Source: Ignavibacteriales bacterium
Lineage (GTDB): Bacteria > Bacteroidota > Ignavibacteria > Ignavibacteriales > Melioribacteraceae
Reading direction: 5' to 3'
Length of the DNA: 10,176 bases
Assembly: GCA_020059785.1 (NCBI GenBank)
Contig: JAGVBL010000424.1
Span: 1 to 10,176 of the forward strand
Positions 6,349 to 10,176 of this stretch are shown one piece after another. The notes under the pieces were generated by a model that saw only the letters and a list, made by a program, of their open reading frames with translations, was not told the DNA's origin and did no database searches. Numbering within the stretch: the first letter of the stretch is position 1; every line of letters begins with the position of its first letter. The translations under genes and the position numbers were made by a program.

Positions 6349-7053
6349 TTACTCCTTATTTTTCATCTGACCGTAATAAGCATCCGGTCCATGTTTTCTT
6401 TTATGATGTTTATTCAAAATATATTCCGGAAGAGGTTTAAGTTTCGGATTAATTAATTCAGAATTGAGAGCCATAAAAGCAATTTTTTCAAGAATAAGAT
6501 TATTCTTAACAGCATCTTCAGCATTTATACCCCAGGTAAATGGTGCGTGTCCGGCAACCATTACAGCCGGAATTGAATTGTAATTGAGCTTGTGGAATCT
6601 TTCAACAATTACTTTACCGGTATTCAATTCATAATTTTTTTCGACTTCACTTTTCTTTAGAAATCTTGTAACAGGAACCACACCATAAAATGCATCTGCA
6701 TGCGTAGTACCAAAGCATTGAATTTCTTTACATGCCTGGGCAAAAATTGTAGCATATAAACTATGACTGTGTGCAATCCCTCCGATATTTGTAAACGCTT
6801 TATATAATTCCAGATGAGTCGGTGTATCTGAAGATGGTTTTAATTTCCCTTCAACAATTTTTCCGGATAAATCTACAACAACCATATCGGAGATTTTCAG
6901 TTTTTTATAATCAACGCCGCTTGGTTTAATTACGACAAGTCCTTCCTCTCTTAAAATTCCGCTTACATTTCCCCAGGTTAATGTTACAAGATCGTATTTC
7001 ACAAGATCTATATTAGCGGCGAGGACATTTTTTTTAAGTTGTTGTAGATTCAT
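6349..7053 (-). CDS. araD: L-ribulose-5-phosphate 4-epimerase
   Basis: This 234-residue class II aldolase-fold protein converts L-ribulose-5-phosphate to D-xylulose-5-phosphate, the exit to the pentose phosphate pathway. Its numbering closely tracks E. coli AraD: the zinc-site residues are Asp76 (SSDTPTH), His95 and His97 (AHSHS) and His169 (VAGHAPF). Asp120 (THADAFYG) and a C-terminal Tyr at 227/228 (DAYYGQ) match the catalytic Asp and Tyr. TWGNVSG at 26-32 and KPSGVDY at 43-49 are the phosphate-binding region. The full set of residues separates it from fuculose-phosphate aldolases. Its ATG overlaps the araB stop as ATGA, a sign of translational coupling, with a GAGGTG site further upstream at a rather long distance. 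Length is normal for the family. Confidence 0.95.
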   Translation of the reverse strand: MNLQQLKKNVLAANIDLVKYDLVTLTWGNVSGILREEGLVVIKPSGVDYKKLKISDMVVVDLSGKIVEGKLKPSSDTPTHLELYKAFTNIGGIAHSHSLYATIFAQACKEIQCFGTTHADAFYGVVPVTRFLKKSEVEKNYELNTGKVIVERFHKLNYNSIPAVMVAGHAPFTWGINAEDAVKNNLILEKIAFMALNSELINPKLKPLPEYILNKHHKRKHGPDAYYGQMKNKE

Positions 7054-8750
7054 GATTGTATTAACACCTCATTCCGGATTATTAAAAGTTCTTTCATAAC
7101 GTTATACATTCCGCCGGTCCATTGTTTTGTACCGAATGCATCATGCAATTGTTTATAAAGTGAATAAAGTTTTCTATACGTCTGATGACTCTGTGGATTT
7201 GGCATATAAACCTTTCCGATTCCGGTCATAACATTTTGTGCTTCATCTATCGTATTGTATCCACCTGATTTTTTGCCAGCAGCAACAGCGGCAAAAATTC
7301 CAGCACCAAGAGCAGGTGTCTGTTCACTTCTGGAAATTTTCATCGGTCGTCCAATTATATCGGCATAGATTTGCATAAGCAGAGAATTTTTAACAGCAAG
7401 TCCACCGCAGTTGATCACCTCTTTAACTTCTACACCATACTCTTCAAGCCGATCAATTATTGCAAGAGCACCGAACCCGGTTGCTTCTAAAAGCGCACGG
7501 TATATCTCGTGAGGTTGAGTATGAAGTGTTTGACCTACTAATAAACCTGTTAATCGCGCATCAACTAAAATTGTCCGGTTGCCGTTATTCCAATCGAGTG
7601 CAATCAAACCGCTTTCACCGGCTTTTAATTTTGATGCAGCTTTTTCCAGGTTCTTAAATTTTTCTTCTGATGATTTTCCATATTTCTCAGGAACCAGATT
7701 ATTTACAAACCATAGAAAGATATCTCCAACTCCTGATTGACCGGCTTCAATTCCAAAGAAACCATCTCTAACAGAACCGTTTACGATTCCGCATACACCG
7801 GGCACGTCGCTCAATTTTTCTGTTTGAGGATGGATCATAATATCGCATGTACTTGTACCGACAATCTTAACTAATGCACCCGTTGTAATTCCGGCACCAA
7901 CGGCGCCCATGTGAGCATCAAACGCACCAACTGCCACAGCTACATTTGTATCCAAACCTAATTTCTTTGCCCAAGATTCGGATAAGTATCCCGCAAGATT
8001 TTCTGATGTGAATGCTTTGTTATATAAACGATCCCGCAAATCACCGAGTCCGGGTGAAAGTGTTTCTAAAAATTCTTTATCAGGTAATCCGTTCCATTGA
8101 TAATTAAACATTGCTTTATGACCGGCAGCGCATATACTTCGTTTAATATTATTGGGTGATAAATCACCAACTAATAATGCCGGAATCCAATCGCAGATTT
8201 CAACCCAGCTGTAAGCCGCATCAAAAACATCCGGCGAAGAATTTTTGCAGTGTAGAATTTTACTCCACCACCATTCTGATGAATAGACTCCACCTATTTT
8301 AGATAAGAATTGCGGACGGATTTCAGATGCAAGTTTAGTTATTTGTTCTGCTTCTGTAAAACTTGTATGGTCTTTCCATAGCCACACCATTGCCGCGGGA
8401 TTTTTTTTGAAGCGTTTATTAAAACATAACGGTTCCCCCTCTTCATCAACCGGCATTGGACTGCTTCCGGTTGTATCAACACCTAATCCTATAACATCAG
8501 AATTCCTAAAATTCTTCTTAACTGATTTAGCTTTTCTTAATGCACCTTTTACTGTCGCTTCGATCCCTTTTATATAGTCATCAGGGTTTTGTCTTGCCAG
8601 ATGAGGATTCCTGGAATCTATTATCACACCATCCTTACCCGAAGGATATGCAAATACATGAGTTGCTAATTCATTTCCATTAGCAACATCAACTATTAAG
8701 GAGCGGCACGAGTTAGTACCGAAATCAATTCCGATTACATATTTAGACAT
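7050..8750 (-). CDS. araB: L-ribulokinase
   Basis: This 566-residue FGGY-family sugar kinase phosphorylates L-ribulose to L-ribulose-5-phosphate with ATP in the cytoplasm. Specific AraB signatures are the ATP-site loop IDFGTNSCRSL (8-18), GLGVDTTGSSPMPVD (88-102), a NPAAMVWLWKDHT segment (117-129) and YSSEWWWSKILH (156-167). The catalytic base is probably Asp278 in VGAFDAHMGAVG, and the second phosphate-binding motif is VGTSTCD (297-303). The WLWKDHT and YSSEWWW blocks match E. coli AraB and argue against xylulokinase or fuculokinase. Length is normal for L-ribulokinase. The gene starts 15 nt after the symporter stop with only a weak GGCGGA-like binding site, and its stop overlaps the araD start. 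Confidence 0.95.
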   Translation of the reverse strand: MSKYVIGIDFGTNSCRSLIVDVANGNELATHVFAYPSGKDGVIIDSRNPHLARQNPDDYIKGIEATVKGALRKAKSVKKNFRNSDVIGLGVDTTGSSPMPVDEEGEPLCFNKRFKKNPAAMVWLWKDHTSFTEAEQITKLASEIRPQFLSKIGGVYSSEWWWSKILHCKNSSPDVFDAAYSWVEICDWIPALLVGDLSPNNIKRSICAAGHKAMFNYQWNGLPDKEFLETLSPGLGDLRDRLYNKAFTSENLAGYLSESWAKKLGLDTNVAVAVGAFDAHMGAVGAGITTGALVKIVGTSTCDIMIHPQTEKLSDVPGVCGIVNGSVRDGFFGIEAGQSGVGDIFLWFVNNLVPEKYGKSSEEKFKNLEKAASKLKAGESGLIALDWNNGNRTILVDARLTGLLVGQTLHTQPHEIYRALLEATGFGALAIIDRLEEYGVEVKEVINCGGLAVKNSLLMQIYADIIGRPMKISRSEQTPALGAGIFAAVAAGKKSGGYNTIDEAQNVMTGIGKVYMPNPQSHQTYRKLYSLYKQLHDAFGTKQWTGGMYNVMKELLIIRNEVLIQS

Positions 8751-8765
8751 TTCGATTTCCGCCGA

Positions 8766-10176
8766 TTATCCAACAAAGTATAAGTAAGCTGCAAGAATAA
8801 GAACCAAAACTAAACCCGATAAAATTACATCCCGTTTATCCCAGCTTGCTCTTGTTTCTTTACGGTGTTCTTCATTAACAGTACCAAATGTTAATCCGCT
8901 AATACGCTGATAATCCGGTTCAGAGGTCATATAACTTACAATAAACATAACAGCAAGAGAGATAATGAAAATTAAAAGACTGTAATACTGGAAGAAAATA
9001 TTATTAATAATCCACAAGAACGAACCCGTTTCGTAGTGAAAATCTTTTATCAACTTAACGGGAGTATCAATTGCAAGACGAATTAGACCGAGAACAAAAC
9101 CTGTATATAATGCTGCGAGACAACCCTTTGTATTCAACCGTTTATGAAATACACCGGCAAAGAAGACTACGAAGATTGGTGGTGCAAGATATGCCTGAAC
9201 TCCCTGGAGATAATCATACAATCCTTTACCGCCTTTAATAACCGGAAGCCACATCAATCCTATCAATACCATAACACTGGTTGCAACTCTTCCAATCCAT
9301 ACCAACCGTTCCTGAGATACATTCGGTTTAAGGCGAGAATAAAAATCAATAGTAAATAATGTTGAAGAAGCATTGAATACACCGGCAAGAGAACTCATTA
9401 AAGCGGCAAGCAAACCGGCTACAACTATTCCACGAATTCCAACCGGTAAAACATTTGCAACCATTAAAGGAAATGCCTGTTGTGCATTATCGCGGATTAT
9501 ATTTCCATCCGGACCAATTAGCTGTTGATGAAGGACAGGAACTTTTCCGCTAACAGCAAGTGCATAACAAATTATTCCGGGAATAATGAAAATGAAAACG
9601 GGCAAAAGTTTGAAGAATGCAGCAGCTATAGAACCTCGGCGTGCTTGTGTTTCGTTTTTTGCAGAGAGTGCACGTTGAACAATATATTGATCTGTTGTCC
9701 AATACCATAATCCTATTATTGGTGCACAGAATAACATTCCAAGCCACGGGTAATTATCATTAAAGTACCATGCCATTTTACCAGCTTCTTTTATCGGAGC
9801 CCATGTTCCTTCAATTCCGGATGGGACTAATGGTTTCCATAGATTAAACATTTCTGATCCTACGATTGAACGGAGTTCAGACCATCCTCCTAAATATGAT
9901 AAACCGAATATTGTTACAAGTGCAGATCCAATTATAAGAATTATAGTTTGAATTGCTTCTGTGTATGCAACGGCTCTCATACCACCCAGAATTGTATATA
10001 AACCTGTTATAAGAATTACAAGTATTGAGCCTACCCAGAAACTATCCATTCCCCAGAAATTTATATCCGGAAGAAGGACAGCAAAGACAACGCCGCCGGC
10101 AAAAATCCCGACTGCAATTTTTGTAAGTACATAAGCGATTAATGAAATTCCTGAGAGGACAGTTCGAGCATGTGCA
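8766..10176 (-). CDS. SSS/SGLT-family Na+:sugar symporter (N-terminus outside the window)
   Basis: The frame is open through the window edge: 469 codons are present, and the ATG at 10049 (MDSFW) is internal, since 42 in-frame codons precede it with matching family sequence (SLIAYVLTKIAVGIFAGG). SGLT relatives are about 540-560 residues, so roughly 90 are missing. Numbered from that internal Met, GGMRAVAYTEAIQ (22-34) is the family signature, WYWTTDQYIVQRALSAKN (115-132) is the sugar-side loop with Asp120, and Lys147 in AAFFKLLP matches the conserved lysine. MSSLAGVFNASSTLFT (218-233) is the TM8 region carrying the serines that bind Na+ in vSGLT. Many hydrophobic segments and a final membrane helix fit the fold. 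It should import the sugar released by GH43, most likely L-arabinose or xylose, driven by sodium. Specificity is inferred from the ara neighbours. It is the first operon gene visible; the promoter lies outside. Confidence 0.93.
   Translation of the reverse strand, partial: AHARTVLSGISLIAYVLTKIAVGIFAGGVVFAVLLPDINFWGMDSFWVGSILVILITGLYTILGGMRAVAYTEAIQTIILIIGSALVTIFGLSYLGGWSELRSIVGSEMFNLWKPLVPSGIEGTWAPIKEAGKMAWYFNDNYPWLGMLFCAPIIGLWYWTTDQYIVQRALSAKNETQARRGSIAAAFFKLLPVFIFIIPGIICYALAVSGKVPVLHQQLIGPDGNIIRDNAQQAFPLMVANVLPVGIRGIVVAGLLAALMSSLAGVFNASSTLFTIDFYSRLKPNVSQERLVWIGRVATSVMVLIGLMWLPVIKGGKGLYDYLQGVQAYLAPPIFVVFFAGVFHKRLNTKGCLAALYTGFVLGLIRLAIDTPVKLIKDFHYETGSFLWIINNIFFQYYSLLIFIISLAVMFIVSYMTSEPDYQRISGLTFGTVNEEHRKETRASWDKRDVILSGLVLVLILAAYLYFVG

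Larger units (their letters stand above)
1449..10176 (-). other. Predicted arabinose/pentose utilisation operon
   Basis: Seven intact or edge-cut genes run in one direction: symporter, araB, araD, isomerase, HAD phosphatase, GH43, UroD-family. Gaps are 15, -4, 5, 12, 44 and 57 nt (the 44 counted to the corrected GH43 start). No promoter-sized gap or terminator was seen between them. The set covers import, isomerisation, phosphorylation and epimerisation, plus one exported glycosidase. The decayed esterase at 1430-1068 probably was the last member. Confidence 0.85.

Noticed and set aside
7050..8750. Fuculokinase, which would match a fucose operon with the fucose-isomerase-like enzyme
   Set aside because: The WLWKDHT and YSSEWWWSKILH blocks and the 566-residue length are typical of L-ribulokinase, and the following epimerase has AraD residues.
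8766..10049. Symporter starting at the ATG at 10049
   Set aside because: Forty-two in-frame codons upstream, up to the window edge, match the family's preceding membrane segment, so the real start is outside the window.

Overview
The window looks like AT-rich DNA from a member of the Bacteroidota/Chlorobi/Ignavibacteria group; the assignment to an Ignavibacteria-like lineage is an inference. The gene set points that way: an SGLT-type sodium:sugar symporter, an AraB-AraD pair, an L-fucose-isomerase-family protein and a GH43 lipoprotein. Most genes carry clear AGGAGG-like ribosome binding sites, which typical Bacteroidia usually lack. All convincing genes lie on the minus strand, so transcription runs from high to low coordinates.

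Positions 10176 to 1449 form one tightly packed pentose-utilisation operon. In transcription order it holds an SSS/SGLT-family Na+:sugar symporter (its first codons lie outside the window), L-ribulokinase araB, L-ribulose-5-phosphate 4-epimerase araD, an L-fucose/L-arabinose isomerase-family enzyme, a beta-phosphoglucomutase-like HAD phosphatase, a secreted GH43 glycosidase lipoprotein, and a uroporphyrinogen-decarboxylase-family protein that is not HemE. Gaps are 57 nt or less, and araB/araD overlap in an ATGA. Together they describe release of arabinose or xylose from hemicellulose outside the cytoplasm, import, isomerisation to ribulose, phosphorylation, and epimerisation to xylulose-5-phosphate. 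No classical AraA lies in the window, so the fucose-isomerase-family enzyme probably fills that step. The operon promoter and any regulator lie upstream of the window.

Positions 1430 to 757 are a zone of gene decay at the 3' end of the operon. A secreted esterase begins 18 nt after the UroD-family gene. It has a nonsense codon inside its signal peptide and is cut off before its catalytic serine. Beyond a 23-nt near-perfect palindrome lies the 3' end of an unrelated, beta-rich protein, possibly an outer-membrane protein. Positions 436-756 hold no convincing gene.

Positions 435 to 1 hold the start of a separate membrane protein with a very strong ribosome binding site, running off the window edge. 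It resembles the 5TM (5TMR-LYT) sensor module of signalling proteins. I saw no RNA genes, CRISPR arrays, insertion sequences or convincing terminators.
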